From Thiothrix sp. (GTDB lineage: Bacteria > Pseudomonadota > Gammaproteobacteria > Thiotrichales > Thiotrichaceae): a stretch of DNA of 51,316 bases. The stretch lies in assembly GCA_020442915.1 (NCBI GenBank), contig JAGRJD010000067.1, positions 1-51,316 on the forward strand. The letters run 5' to 3'. The notes under the pieces were generated by a model. That model made no database searches, was not told the origin of the DNA, and saw only the letters and a program-made list of their open reading frames with translations. Shown in pieces: positions 15,969-24,004 of this stretch. The translations under genes and the position numbers were made by a program. The first letter of the stretch is position 1. Each line of letters starts with the position of its first letter.

Positions 15969-17912
15969 ATGCCATTCATCCAGTGCAGGGCGCAGGGAAG
16001 TGCGTTCTTTGCTGTTATCCTTGCCGGGCTGCTGCTGCCACTGGCGGCTTTACAGGCACAGCCGGGGCCGATGGGGACCGTGGACCAGCTGATCCTGAAA
16101 TACCGGCCTGAGGTTCAGGCCCGCATGCGCACCCCCGCAGCACTGCAGGCCAGGGCGGCACGAGAAGTTCTGGAGACCACCGGCCTTGCCGTCACCTACC
16201 GGCGTGCCATGGCACCCGTGACCGGGGCGCATGTCCTGAAACTGCCTCATCCCATGCCGGTCGCTGAAGCCAGAGCCCATGCCGAACGGCTCATGCAGGC
16301 CCGCCCGGAGCTGGATTACGTGGAGCCGGATTACCGGCGCTACCCCAGAAGCACCATTCCCGATGATCCTGATTTCAACCGTCAGTGGCATCTCCTGCGC
16401 CCGCAGGATTTTACGGCAGCAGTCAATATGCCGGATGCCTGGGACCTGACCCGAGGCAGCAGCCGGATCGTGATGGCACTGCTGGATCAGGGGATCACCA
16501 ACCATGCGGACCTGAGGCCCAACCTGATCGGACAGAATGCTGCCGGTTCCGGTTATGACATGGTCAGTGATGATGCCGACGGTGATGGTGACGGGCGTGA
16601 TGCCGATCCTTCCGATCCTGGCCTGTCGGCTTCCGCGCTGGCACCAGCCAACTGGCATGGCACCCATGTGGCCGGGTTGATGGCGGCCCGGCCGGATAAC
16701 GGCCTGTCGGTGGCCGGGGCGGGCTGGAATACCCGCCTGCTGGTGGTGCGGATTCTGGGAGAAAACAGTGGCAGCCTGTCGGATGAGGTGGACGGGATGC
16801 TGTGGGCGGCGGGCGAATCGGTCCCGGGTGTACCGGCCAATCCGCATCCGGCCATGATCCTGAACCTGAGTGTCGGTACGGATGATTTCGAGGAATGCGC
16901 CCGCACCGAGCAGGCAGCTGTGGATACCCTGCGTGCCAAGGGGGTGGCCGTGGTTGTGGCTGCCGGCAATGAAAACCGCAATGTGGACGGGTCGGCTCCC
17001 GCCAATTGCAGCGGAGTGCTGGCCGTGACCGGGGTGACGGCGGACGGAGCACGGGCTCCGTTTGCCAATTACGGCCGCACGCTGGCAGTGGCGGCACCGG
17101 GCGTGGAACTGGTTTCGACCTGGAATACGGGGGCACAGACACCGGCTGATGATGCCGCCGGCAGCCTGTCCGGTACCAGCCAGTCGGCCCCGCTGGTGAC
17201 CGCCACTCTGGCGCTGATGCTGGCTGCCAACCCGAAGCTGCGGCAGGATGCCATTGTGGCGCCGGGGCAGCGGGTTGCCATACTGGAGAGCAAGCTCAGG
17301 GCGGCTGCCCGTGCTTTTCCTGAAACTGTTGACGGTGCATCCGATCCTCGTGGCTGCAACCAGAACCGGCAGACGCCCTGTGTCTGTACCACGGCAACCT
17401 GCGGAGCCGGCCTGCTGGATGCCTATCAGGCTGTCAGGGCGGTTTCCACGCCGCCCGTGCTCCGGATCAATGCACCCCGGACGGTGGCGTCAGAAGCCGC
17501 CGTGGTGCTGGATGCCAGTGCCAGCCATGATGATGCCTGGGGCGGCAGGATCGTCTCCAGCCAGTGGCGCCAGCGGGATGGTCGTGCCGTCACCCTGACG
17601 CAGGCCGACAGCCTGAGTGCCGGTTTTACCGCTCCGGCACCCGTCAGTGATGAGACACTGACTTTTGAGCTGGTCCTGACAGATGATGTCGGCCTTGAAA
17701 CCCGCCAGAGTGTAGACGTGCTGGTCAGGGCTGCAACCGATACGAATACCGGCGGTGGCAGCAGTGGCGGCGGCGGTGCGCCCGGCATTCCGGGACTGCT
17801 GCTGCTGGCGGCAGTGGCTGCCAGCCGGCTGCTGAAGGCCGGATGGCGGAAGAGGCCGCGGATCAGGCAGCTTCCCCGCATCGGGTGTTTACATCATCCC
17901 CATTTACAGTGA
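15969..17912 (+). CDS. Subtilisin-family (S8) serine protease with GlyGly-CTERM-like sorting tail
   Basis: 647 aa. Signal peptide at residues 8-30, I9-type propeptide to about 125, then the catalytic domain with D173 (ALLDQGI), H230 (NWHGTHVAGLMAA), oxyanion N334 (AAGNENRN) and S404 (SLSGTSQSAP). The Asp motif has Gln where most family members have Thr or Ser. An Ig/PKD-like domain spans about 500-588. The end carries a Gly/Ser linker, a hydrophobic helix (PGLLLLAAVAA) and a basic cluster, as in GlyGly-CTERM proteins cut by rhombosortase and displayed or released at the surface. About 20 residues beyond the basic patch are unusual. Ends overlap the convergent channel gene by 9 bases. Confidence 0.9.
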   Translation: MPFIQCRAQGSAFFAVILAGLLLPLAALQAQPGPMGTVDQLILKYRPEVQARMRTPAALQARAAREVLETTGLAVTYRRAMAPVTGAHVLKLPHPMPVAEARAHAERLMQARPELDYVEPDYRRYPRSTIPDDPDFNRQWHLLRPQDFTAAVNMPDAWDLTRGSSRIVMALLDQGITNHADLRPNLIGQNAAGSGYDMVSDDADGDGDGRDADPSDPGLSASALAPANWHGTHVAGLMAARPDNGLSVAGAGWNTRLLVVRILGENSGSLSDEVDGMLWAAGESVPGVPANPHPAMILNLSVGTDDFEECARTEQAAVDTLRAKGVAVVVAAGNENRNVDGSAPANCSGVLAVTGVTADGARAPFANYGRTLAVAAPGVELVSTWNTGAQTPADDAAGSLSGTSQSAPLVTATLALMLAANPKLRQDAIVAPGQRVAILESKLRAAARAFPETVDGASDPRGCNQNRQTPCVCTTATCGAGLLDAYQAVRAVSTPPVLRINAPRTVASEAAVVLDASASHDDAWGGRIVSSQWRQRDGRAVTLTQADSLSAGFTAPAPVSDETLTFELVLTDDVGLETRQSVDVLVRAATDTNTGGGSSGGGGAPGIPGLLLLAAVAASRLLKAGWRKRPRIRQLPRIGCLHHPHLQ

Positions 17913-19586
17913 ACCGGGACGGAACTCGAACTGCTGGTCGAGCTGGAGTGGCTGATTGGCCGTGCTGGCGGCGGTATTATCGGCGGCTGCCTGCTGTCGG
18001 GCCGGTGCCGGTGGATTACTGGGGCTGGCCGTCTGCTGGCGCTGCAGGGCCGCCTGTTGCTGGCGTTTCTGCTCCCGCAGGCGGGCTTCATGCTGCTGCT
18101 GGCGTTGCAGGGCCTGCTGACGCTGCAGGGCCTGCTGCTGGCGGCGCTGTTCGGCCAGCCGTTGCTGCTGTTGCTGGCGACGTTGTGCGGCCAGTCGCTG
18201 CTGCTGCTGTTGCTGGCGAGCCCGTGCATCACCGCTACTGCCGCTGCCACTGCCGGCTGTCCGGGTGCTGCCGCCCTGTGGCAGCAGGGCACTGAAACGG
18301 CTGATTTCAGCATCGGTGAAGGTACCTGCCGCCTGATGCAGCTGCACAATGCCCTGCAGGTAGGCATACCGGGCACTGGTGTAGTTGCGTCGGGCGGTAA
18401 AGACATCCTGGAGCGCGGTCAGCACATCCACTGCCGTACGGGTACCGACCTCGAAGCCGACCTGGGTGGCCTGGGCTGCGGTTTCTGCTGAAACCAGTGC
18501 CTTCTGCTGGGCCTGAACCTGGCTGATGTTGGACTCGATGGCCAGATAGGCGCTGCGCACCTGCTGCTCCATCTGGCGCTCGGCATAATCGTAATCCTGC
18601 TGGGCCTTGCGGAACTGGTGCTGGGCTTGACGGATACGTGACTCATAGGCACCGCCCTCGTAAAGCGACATGCTGGCCTCAACCCCGACATTCAGGCCGG
18701 TATTGATGGGGTCTGTCGGGTATTCGGTCACGGCCAGGGCACCGGTATGACGTGCATAGGCATTGACGATCGGGCTGCGGGTGGCACGCTGGACCTCAAT
18801 CTGCTTCTGGGCCAGATCAATGGCGGCCCGGGAAGCCTGCAGGGCCTTGTTATTGTTTTTCGCGAGTTCAAGCCAGGCATCAATGTTCCGGGGGGACGGG
18901 ATCAGCAATTGCAGGTTGCTGGCCGGTCCGCTCAGGGTGTCGTAATTCTTGCCGGTCAGGGCCCGCAGGGCCTCGCGGGCGTTGTTGACCGCTTCCCGTG
19001 CACCCACTTCCTGGGCAATGGCGGCATTGCTGCGTGACTCGGCTTCCCGCACATCGGTAATGGCGGATCTGCCGGCATCGAAAAAGGCCCGGACCTGAAG
19101 CAGCTGCTGCTGGACCGCCTTGGTTTCGGTGCTGGCCACCCGGTGGGTTTCCTGGGCGAGCAGAAAGTTGAAGTAGGCCGTGGATACCCGGGTGGCGAGG
19201 GTTTCACGCTGCTGTTCCAGCTGCCGCTGGGCCTGGGTGATGCTGGCATCAACCTGGTCGATGCGGGCTCCGATCTGGCGGTTGTAAAGGGATTTGGTCA
19301 CTCCCAGGGTATAGGTACCGTTCAGGCTGGCCGTCGTATCCGAATCCTGGATATCGATCTGTTCGCGTCCGTAAAGATTGCCACTGATGCTGACCTGAGG
19401 TTTTTCGGCAGCCAGTGCCTGTGGTTTGTTTTCCAGCGTGGCCAGGTAGTTGGTTTCCAGGGCCTTGAGCTGGGCATCGTATTCCCTGGCCTGCTGATAG
19501 ACCTGCAGAAAGGTTTCGCCGTGTGCCAGCCCGGCCTGCAAACCCAGAACCAGGCAGATTGCAGCCGGTAGTGAGCGGTATGTCAT
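17904..19586 (-). CDS. TolC-family outer-membrane channel with Gln-rich C-terminal tail
   Basis: 560 aa from the ATG at 19586, which starts the signal peptide (MTYRSLPAAICLVLGLQ, cut after LAHG); an ATG five codons earlier at 19601 is the alternative. Two TolC repeats follow, with the typical ETFLQVYQQAREYDAQLKA opening, a YNRQIGARIDQ strand and a SLYEGGAYESRIRQAQ strand. From about residue 445 the protein leaves the family and becomes a 115-residue tail dominated by Gln, Arg and Ala (runs of five or six Q), then Pro/Ala-rich to the end. TolC proteins form the trimeric exit duct of type I secretion and RND pumps. No inner-membrane partner is adjacent; the RND pair at 31.3 kb lacks a channel. 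Confidence 0.85.
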   Translation of the reverse strand: MTYRSLPAAICLVLGLQAGLAHGETFLQVYQQAREYDAQLKALETNYLATLENKPQALAAEKPQVSISGNLYGREQIDIQDSDTTASLNGTYTLGVTKSLYNRQIGARIDQVDASITQAQRQLEQQRETLATRVSTAYFNFLLAQETHRVASTETKAVQQQLLQVRAFFDAGRSAITDVREAESRSNAAIAQEVGAREAVNNAREALRALTGKNYDTLSGPASNLQLLIPSPRNIDAWLELAKNNNKALQASRAAIDLAQKQIEVQRATRSPIVNAYARHTGALAVTEYPTDPINTGLNVGVEASMSLYEGGAYESRIRQAQHQFRKAQQDYDYAERQMEQQVRSAYLAIESNISQVQAQQKALVSAETAAQATQVGFEVGTRTAVDVLTALQDVFTARRNYTSARYAYLQGIVQLHQAAGTFTDAEISRFSALLPQGGSTRTAGSGSGSSGDARARQQQQQQRLAAQRRQQQQQRLAEQRRQQQALQRQQALQRQQQHEARLREQKRQQQAALQRQQTASPSNPPAPARQQAAADNTAASTANQPLQLDQQFEFRPGSL

Positions 19587-19601
19587 AACGTTGTGTTCCA
19601 T

Positions 19602-19949
19602 TTTTCTGTCAAAGCCCCCTGACAGGCTCTGCCTGATTCTCGTGGTATCTGTTGTACGCCAGGCACCAGTGCATGCCGGATGAACGGTCAGGGGAGCGGA
19701 TGTCTCCATGAAAAACAGGGCAATACCCACCAGGTAGACACCGACTGCCATCAAGTCGGGCCGTGTTGCCCGCCACCCTACCTATAGCATGCCTGTCCGG
19801 CTTTTAGAAGCCGGTCCGAGGTGGCTTGCCATGATTTAATCCCGGCGGTGCCCCAAAAGCGCTAAAATTCGTTACACTGCGCACAGGTTGTGATTATGCA
19901 ATCAGATGGCCCGGATTGGCCACCCCATAATAAACAAAGGCGTGTATTT
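19602..19949. other. Intergenic region between the divergent channel gene and dsbB
   Basis: No supported gene. It holds two perfect stems, CCGACT/AGTCGG (19741-19759) and CCGGCTT-TTAG-AAGCCGG (19797-19814), neither with a T tract. A TACACT box near 19872 could be part of the dsbB promoter, but no good -35 element was found. The channel reading frame continues upstream into this region to 19754, without ribosome-site support. Confidence 0.5.
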
Positions 19950-20477
19950 ATGTTTCAAAAGCTTGCCCATATCAACCGTTCTGCCGGGTTCTGGGGCGGA
20001 TTGCTGCTGCTGGGTCTCGGACTGGAGCTGGGCGCCCTGTTCTATCAGTATGTGCTTGATTATGCACCCTGTGTATTGTGTGTACAGGTTCGTGCCTGGG
20101 TGATGGGATTGCTGCTGGTTGGCCTGTTGGGGCTGTGGCTGCGGCATAGCCGTATCGGCCTGATTCTGGCCAACCTGCTGGGTCTGGCGGGATCACTGGG
20201 CCTGCTGGAGCGCTCCTACCAGACCCTGGGGACCGAAATGGGGTTTGTCGAGGGCACCTGTTCCCTGACGGCCGGTTTTCCGGCTTTTCTGCCGCTGAAT
20301 GTCTGGTGGCCGGCAGTGTTCAAACCCCTGGAGTCCTGTGGTTATACCCCGTGGATCATTCCTGACCTGCTCAGCATGGCGGAAGCCCTGATCGTGATTT
20401 CTGTCGCCCTGGTGTTGCTGTTTGTGCTCATGTTGCCAGCCAGTCTTGTGGCCGCTACCGGACAACAGGGCAAGTAA
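19950..20477 (+). CDS. dsbB: Disulfide bond formation protein B
   Basis: 175 aa, ATG at 19950 with AAAGGCG 8 bases upstream. Four membrane helices; the first periplasmic loop carries APCVLC (C41, C44) and the second carries C104 (GTCSL) and C130 (ESCGYTP), the two redox pairs of DsbB. It reoxidises DsbA and passes electrons to ubiquinone in the inner membrane. The stop is 2 bases from dctQ, so the three genes probably form one transcript, though a functional link to a TRAP transporter is not obvious. Confidence 0.9.
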   Translation: MFQKLAHINRSAGFWGGLLLLGLGLELGALFYQYVLDYAPCVLCVQVRAWVMGLLLVGLLGLWLRHSRIGLILANLLGLAGSLGLLERSYQTLGTEMGFVEGTCSLTAGFPAFLPLNVWWPAVFKPLESCGYTPWIIPDLLSMAEALIVISVALVLLFVLMLPASLVAATGQQGK

Positions 20478-20479
20478 GG

Positions 20480-21025
20480 GTGGGGGAGCCGTTATCCGCC
20501 GGTACGGATGAGCCACCGGCACGGGTTGTGCTGCTCGGGCTCTGGCTCCGGCGCCTGCTCGGGACCCTGTCGGCCCTGGTGCTGTCGGCCCTGATGCTGC
20601 TCATTCCGGTGGACGCGCTGGGGCGTGTGCTGTTTTCCACGCCGGTACCGGGACGGGAGACGATGAGCGCTTATCTGCTGGCCGCCCTGATTTTTCTGGG
20701 TCTGCCGCTGGTCACGGCAAAGGCGGGCCATGTCACACTCAGGCTGCTGGAAACCCGCCTGCCGCCCGGATTGCGACGTTATCAGGAGCAGTCTGTCGGC
20801 CTGCTCGGCACCCTGGCCTTTGCAACCCTGAGCGGGCTGCTGTGGCAGCATGCCATGCACATCCGGGAGTTGCAGGATACCACGGCTGTCCTGCAACTCC
20901 CGTTCTTCTGGCTGGTACTCCTGATGGCGCTGAGCTCGGGCCTTTCTGCCGCCCTGCTGGCACTGATGCTGCTGACAGGCCGCAGGCACCTGATTGTGCA
21001 GGACAATGACGATTATCAGGCCTGA
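20480..21025 (+). CDS. dctQ: TRAP transporter small permease subunit
   Basis: 181 aa from GTG at 20480; the start is uncertain because AAGG is only one base away and another GTG lies 15 codons in. Four hydrophobic segments, with VDALGRVLFSTPVPGRETMSAYLLAALIFLGLPLVT style spacing and the GHV motif (residues 76-78) typical of DctQ. The DctQ subunit pairs with DctM in the inner membrane of sodium-driven solute uptake systems. No DctP binding protein is next to it. Confidence 0.85.
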   Translation: MGEPLSAGTDEPPARVVLLGLWLRRLLGTLSALVLSALMLLIPVDALGRVLFSTPVPGRETMSAYLLAALIFLGLPLVTAKAGHVTLRLLETRLPPGLRRYQEQSVGLLGTLAFATLSGLLWQHAMHIRELQDTTAVLQLPFFWLVLLMALSSGLSAALLALMLLTGRRHLIVQDNDDYQA

Positions 21026-21034
21026 GGAGGGCGT

Positions 21035-22342
21035 GTGGAATACAGTCTGATCGGGTTTGCCTGCCTGTTGGTCTTCATGGTGTTACGGATACCATTGGCC
21101 GTGGCCCTGGGGATCACCGGTGTGGTCGGGTTCGCGATGGTGCAGATCAATGTGTACGGCAATCCCGACGGCTGGGATGCCGCCCTGAAAATGGTGCCAC
21201 AGGTAGTGATTGAAACCGGACTGAATGACAGTCTGGCGGTGGTGCCGCTGTTTATCCTGATGAGCCATTTTATCACCGAGGCCGGGATTTCAGGTCAGCT
21301 GTACCGGGCCGCGTGTACGTTTCTGGGGCACCTGCGCGGTGGATTGGCGATGGCGACCGTGGTGGCCTGCGGGCTGTTTTCCGCCGTTTGCGGCAGCTCC
21401 ATGGCCACTTCCGCCATCATGTCCAGAGTCGCCATGCCATCAATGCGCCGGCACAGGTATGCTGACAGTCTGGCTGCCGGCTCGATTGCCGCCGGCGGGA
21501 CGCTTGGTATCCTGATTCCGCCCAGCGTGATTCTGGTGATGTATGGCCTCATGACCGGGACCGACATTGGCCGGCTTTTTGTGGCGGGGATTCTGCCCGG
21601 TGTCCTGGGGGTGCTGCTCTATATGGCCGCAGTGTGGGTGACTGTACGTCTGGACCCGGACAGTGGTCCGGCCACCGGGCGCAGCAGCTGGTCCGGGCGC
21701 CTGCAGTCTCTGCGTGGTGTGTGGGGTGTGGTGTTGCTGTTCACGCTGGTGATGGGCGGGATTTACAGTGGGCTGTTTACGCCGACCGGCGCTGCCGGGC
21801 TGGGTGCCTTCGGTGCCTTTCTGATTGTGCTGCTGTCTGGGAAACTGGGCTGGAACCGCCTGTATCCTATTCTGGTCAGCACGGTGGAAACCACCAGCAT
21901 GCTGTTTTTTCTGGTGACCGGAGCGCTGATGTTCTCCCGCTTCATCAATCTGGCCGGCCTGCCGGATGAGCTCCGGGAATGGGTACTGGGCCTCGGGATC
22001 AGTCCGATGCTGGTATTGCTGGGGGTGATCGTGATCTACCTGTTTCTGGGCATGCTAGTGGAAAGCCTGCCCATGGTGCTTTTGACCGTGCCGGTATTTT
22101 ATCCCGTGATGCAGGCACTGGGTTTTGATCTGGTCTGGTTCGGGATTCTGGTGGTGATCGTGACCGAAATCAGCCTGATCACGCCGCCGGTGGGGTTGAA
22201 TGTGTTCGTGCTCAAGGCGGCGGTATCGGATGTCACACTGGAGACCCTGTTCCGGGGTGTCACACCATTCTGGATGGCAGACCTCGTGCGTCTGGCCCTG
22301 GTTGCTTTTTTTCCGGTCATCTCGTTGCTGCTGGCGGGGTAG
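21035..22342 (+). CDS. dctM: TRAP transporter large permease subunit
   Basis: 435 aa from GTG, with GAGGAGG 5 bases upstream. About 12 membrane helices. GSSMATSAIMSRVAMPSM and GSIAAGGTLGILIPPS (residues about 129-168) are the conserved substrate- and sodium-site motifs of DctM, repeated in the second half by ITPPVGLNVFVLKA. Substrates of the family are C4-dicarboxylates, sialic acid, ectoine and other acids; this one cannot be told. Needs a binding protein encoded elsewhere. Confidence 0.9.
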   Translation: MEYSLIGFACLLVFMVLRIPLAVALGITGVVGFAMVQINVYGNPDGWDAALKMVPQVVIETGLNDSLAVVPLFILMSHFITEAGISGQLYRAACTFLGHLRGGLAMATVVACGLFSAVCGSSMATSAIMSRVAMPSMRRHRYADSLAAGSIAAGGTLGILIPPSVILVMYGLMTGTDIGRLFVAGILPGVLGVLLYMAAVWVTVRLDPDSGPATGRSSWSGRLQSLRGVWGVVLLFTLVMGGIYSGLFTPTGAAGLGAFGAFLIVLLSGKLGWNRLYPILVSTVETTSMLFFLVTGALMFSRFINLAGLPDELREWVLGLGISPMLVLLGVIVIYLFLGMLVESLPMVLLTVPVFYPVMQALGFDLVWFGILVVIVTEISLITPPVGLNVFVLKAAVSDVTLETLFRGVTPFWMADLVRLALVAFFPVISLLLAG

Positions 22343-22528
22343 CTGATGGCTGTTTGGCTGTCGCCGACCGTCGGGCTTGCTTTGACCGGGGAGTTCTTTT
22401 AGCCTGTGCGCTGGTTGTCCGGTTCCCCTGACAGGGTTCTGGCGGAGCTGGGCTTCAATGAGAACTTCGGGCAGGCGGGTCAGGATGTCCGGCCAGTCCC
22501 ACAGAGACCTTTTGAGCGTTCAATTGCT

Positions 22529-23011
22529 ATGAAACCCCGATTCATGAATAACCGCATGTTCCTGTGGTTTGTCGAGTTCCGCCATGCCATGGTCTGGCTG
22601 AGAACATTCTACCTGCGCAAGGTGTTCGGCATGAAGCTGGACCCGAGTGTACGCATCTCCTTCAAGGCCCATGTCGACAAGACCAATCCGAAAGGGGTGG
22701 TCATTAAAAAAGACACGGTTGTTGCCTTCAATGCCACCATTCTGGCGCATGACTGGGCTACCGAGCGTTATGGTGCACAAAGCCGGATTGTAACCGAAAT
22801 CGGTGCACGCTGCTTCGTCGGCTGTGGCTCCATCATCATGCCGGATGTAAAGATCGGGGATGAGGTCGTGGTGGCTGCCGGGGCGGTGGTCACGCATGAT
22901 GTGCCTTCACATTCGCTGGTGGCCGGCAATCCTGCACGGATTGTCCGCAGCGGGATCCGCACCCGCTCCTATGGACGCCTGATTGAGACAGACGGGATTG
23001 TAGCGGCCTGA
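22529..23011 (+). CDS. Hexapeptide-repeat acyltransferase
   Basis: 160 aa; start at 22529 picked because the region before it has no family likeness, although the ribosome site is weak. The C-terminal 90 residues form a left-handed beta helix: ARCFVGCGSIIMPDVKIGDEVVVAAGAVV followed by VAGNPARIV, the usual close of LbH acetyltransferases. H84 in ILAHDW is a candidate catalytic histidine. Likely acetylates a sugar or small amine with acetyl-CoA; the acceptor is unknown. No glycan cluster adjoins. Confidence 0.78.
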   Translation: MKPRFMNNRMFLWFVEFRHAMVWLRTFYLRKVFGMKLDPSVRISFKAHVDKTNPKGVVIKKDTVVAFNATILAHDWATERYGAQSRIVTEIGARCFVGCGSIIMPDVKIGDEVVVAAGAVVTHDVPSHSLVAGNPARIVRSGIRTRSYGRLIETDGIVAA

Positions 23012-23045
23012 GTGCCGTATTGAAAAACTGACTGGACCGGACCTG

Positions 23046-23073
23046 AAAAGACCCGAACATCCCTGTCCGGGTC
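23046..23073 (-). terminator. Terminator for the repetitive protein gene
   Basis: On the minus strand GACCCG...CGGGTC closes a hairpin (12-base loop) and is followed by TTTT. It lies 45-72 bases past the stop of the harpin-like gene; on the plus strand it may also slow transcription from the acyltransferase gene. Confidence 0.5.
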
Positions 23074-23117
23074 CGTGGGCTGATTGTTATTGGCTTTGCT
23101 GCATCAAGTGATCAGTA

Positions 23118-23726
23118 TTAACCGAACTTGCCATTCAGGCTGCTGCCTGTCTGCCACTGACTGCTGTTGCTGAACTGCCAGTTGCTGCTATTACCGCCAC
23201 CAGTGACCTGATCCTTGCCACCATTGCTGCCGCCATGGTTGCCACCGATCTGGCTGTTGTTGTTGCCACCGCCGGCGACCTGATCCTTGCCACCATTGCT
23301 GCCGCCATGGTTGCCACCGATCTGGCTGTTGTTGCCACCAGCAACCTGGCCTTTGTCGCCACTACTGCCGTGGTTGCCGCCAAAGTTACCATTGGCCTGA
23401 CCCGTGCTGCTGGCGTTGTTGCTGCTGCCGTGGTTGCCGCCGAAGTTACCATTGGCCTGACCCGTGCTGCTGGCATTGTTGAAGCCATGTGCGCTGCCGC
23501 CAGACGTGATGCTTTGCAGGTTTTGCTGGGCCAGATGAGAGATTGGGTTCTGAGCCTCCTTGGGGGGGGTGGTGTTCTGTACGCCTGAGGGGATTTTACT
23601 GGCGTTGTCGTTGTTCAGTGTATTGCTGAAATGCTGCACATCCGTTGCATTGGCAGCCATTGTTTGCGAAGGAGAATTTGCACCACTGGTGCTGTTACTG
23701 ATTCCTTGTACCGCATTAAATGACAT
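23118..23726 (-). CDS. Gly/Asn/Ser-rich repetitive protein, harpin-like composition
   Basis: 202 aa; GGAGAGATCAAA before the ATG is an excellent ribosome site. No cysteine and no signal peptide. The first 75 residues are Ser/Asn/Gln-rich; then come two copies of a 20-residue unit (NNASSTGQANGNFGGNHGSS) and two copies of a unit containing NNSQIGGNHGGSNGGKDQV, and a short tail with the only tryptophans (NWQFSN, SQWQ). The Gly-rich, Cys-free, signal-less profile resembles type III secreted harpins, but no secretion genes are nearby. A surface or matrix structural protein is the alternative. Its codons look less GC-rich than its neighbours. Confidence 0.72.
   Translation of the reverse strand: MSFNAVQGISNSTSGANSPSQTMAANATDVQHFSNTLNNDNASKIPSGVQNTTPPKEAQNPISHLAQQNLQSITSGGSAHGFNNASSTGQANGNFGGNHGSSNNASSTGQANGNFGGNHGSSGDKGQVAGGNNSQIGGNHGGSNGGKDQVAGGGNNNSQIGGNHGGSNGGKDQVTGGGNSSNWQFSNSSQWQTGSSLNGKFG
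23205..23334. repeat. Direct repeat pair, 72-base period, inside the repetitive gene
   Basis: Copies at 23205-23262 and 23277-23334 are essentially identical over 58 bases and encode the NNSQIGGNHGGSNGGKDQV unit on the minus strand. Confidence 0.9.
23366..23480. repeat. Direct repeat pair, 60-base period, inside the repetitive gene
   Basis: Copies at about 23366-23420 and 23426-23480 differ at a few positions and encode the NNASSTGQANGNFGGNHGSS unit on the minus strand. Near identity suggests recent duplication or ongoing copy-number change. Confidence 0.9.
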
Positions 23727-23951
23727 TTTGATCTCTCCATGATTATGAATTGGGGGAATCCTGAACTCCAGATGAATATCAGTATTCCGGTTTGAAGCGT
23801 AGGAAGGAATTGTGCATGGAGTGTGCAGTTCCTGGGGGTGGTGCGGGTTACTGGGATAACCGGTAGAAACTGCCTGTCAGAAGGTAGAGAGTAGGGTTGA
23901 TTTCGTCAGTTTCGCCGTTTTCCGGGGGGCATGCCTGCTGCAGGGCTTGAA

Positions 23952-23971
23952 GGGCGGGCTTTTACCCGCCC
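23952..23971 (-). terminator. Hairpin downstream of pyruvate carboxylase
   Basis: GGGCGGG-TAAAAG-CCCGCCC (minus reading) lies 34 bases past the stop. The T tract after it is poor (TTC), while on the plus strand a T run comes eight bases later. Probably the end of the pyc transcript. Confidence 0.5.
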
Positions 23972-24004
23972 TGCTGCTGATTTTTTCAAAAGGGTGGCGG
24001 GTGG

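Noticed and set aside
19587..19754. In-frame upstream extension of the TolC-family gene
   Set aside because: Would bury the signal peptide inside the protein and lacks a ribosome site.
22661..22690. TGTCGACA within the acyltransferase gene as another operator
   Set aside because: It lies inside coding sequence and lacks the AATT flanks of the mqo and aceA sites.
23205..23480. Possible CRISPR-like repeat array
   Set aside because: The 58- and 55-base repeats are in frame within a protein gene, and lack unique spacers of constant size.
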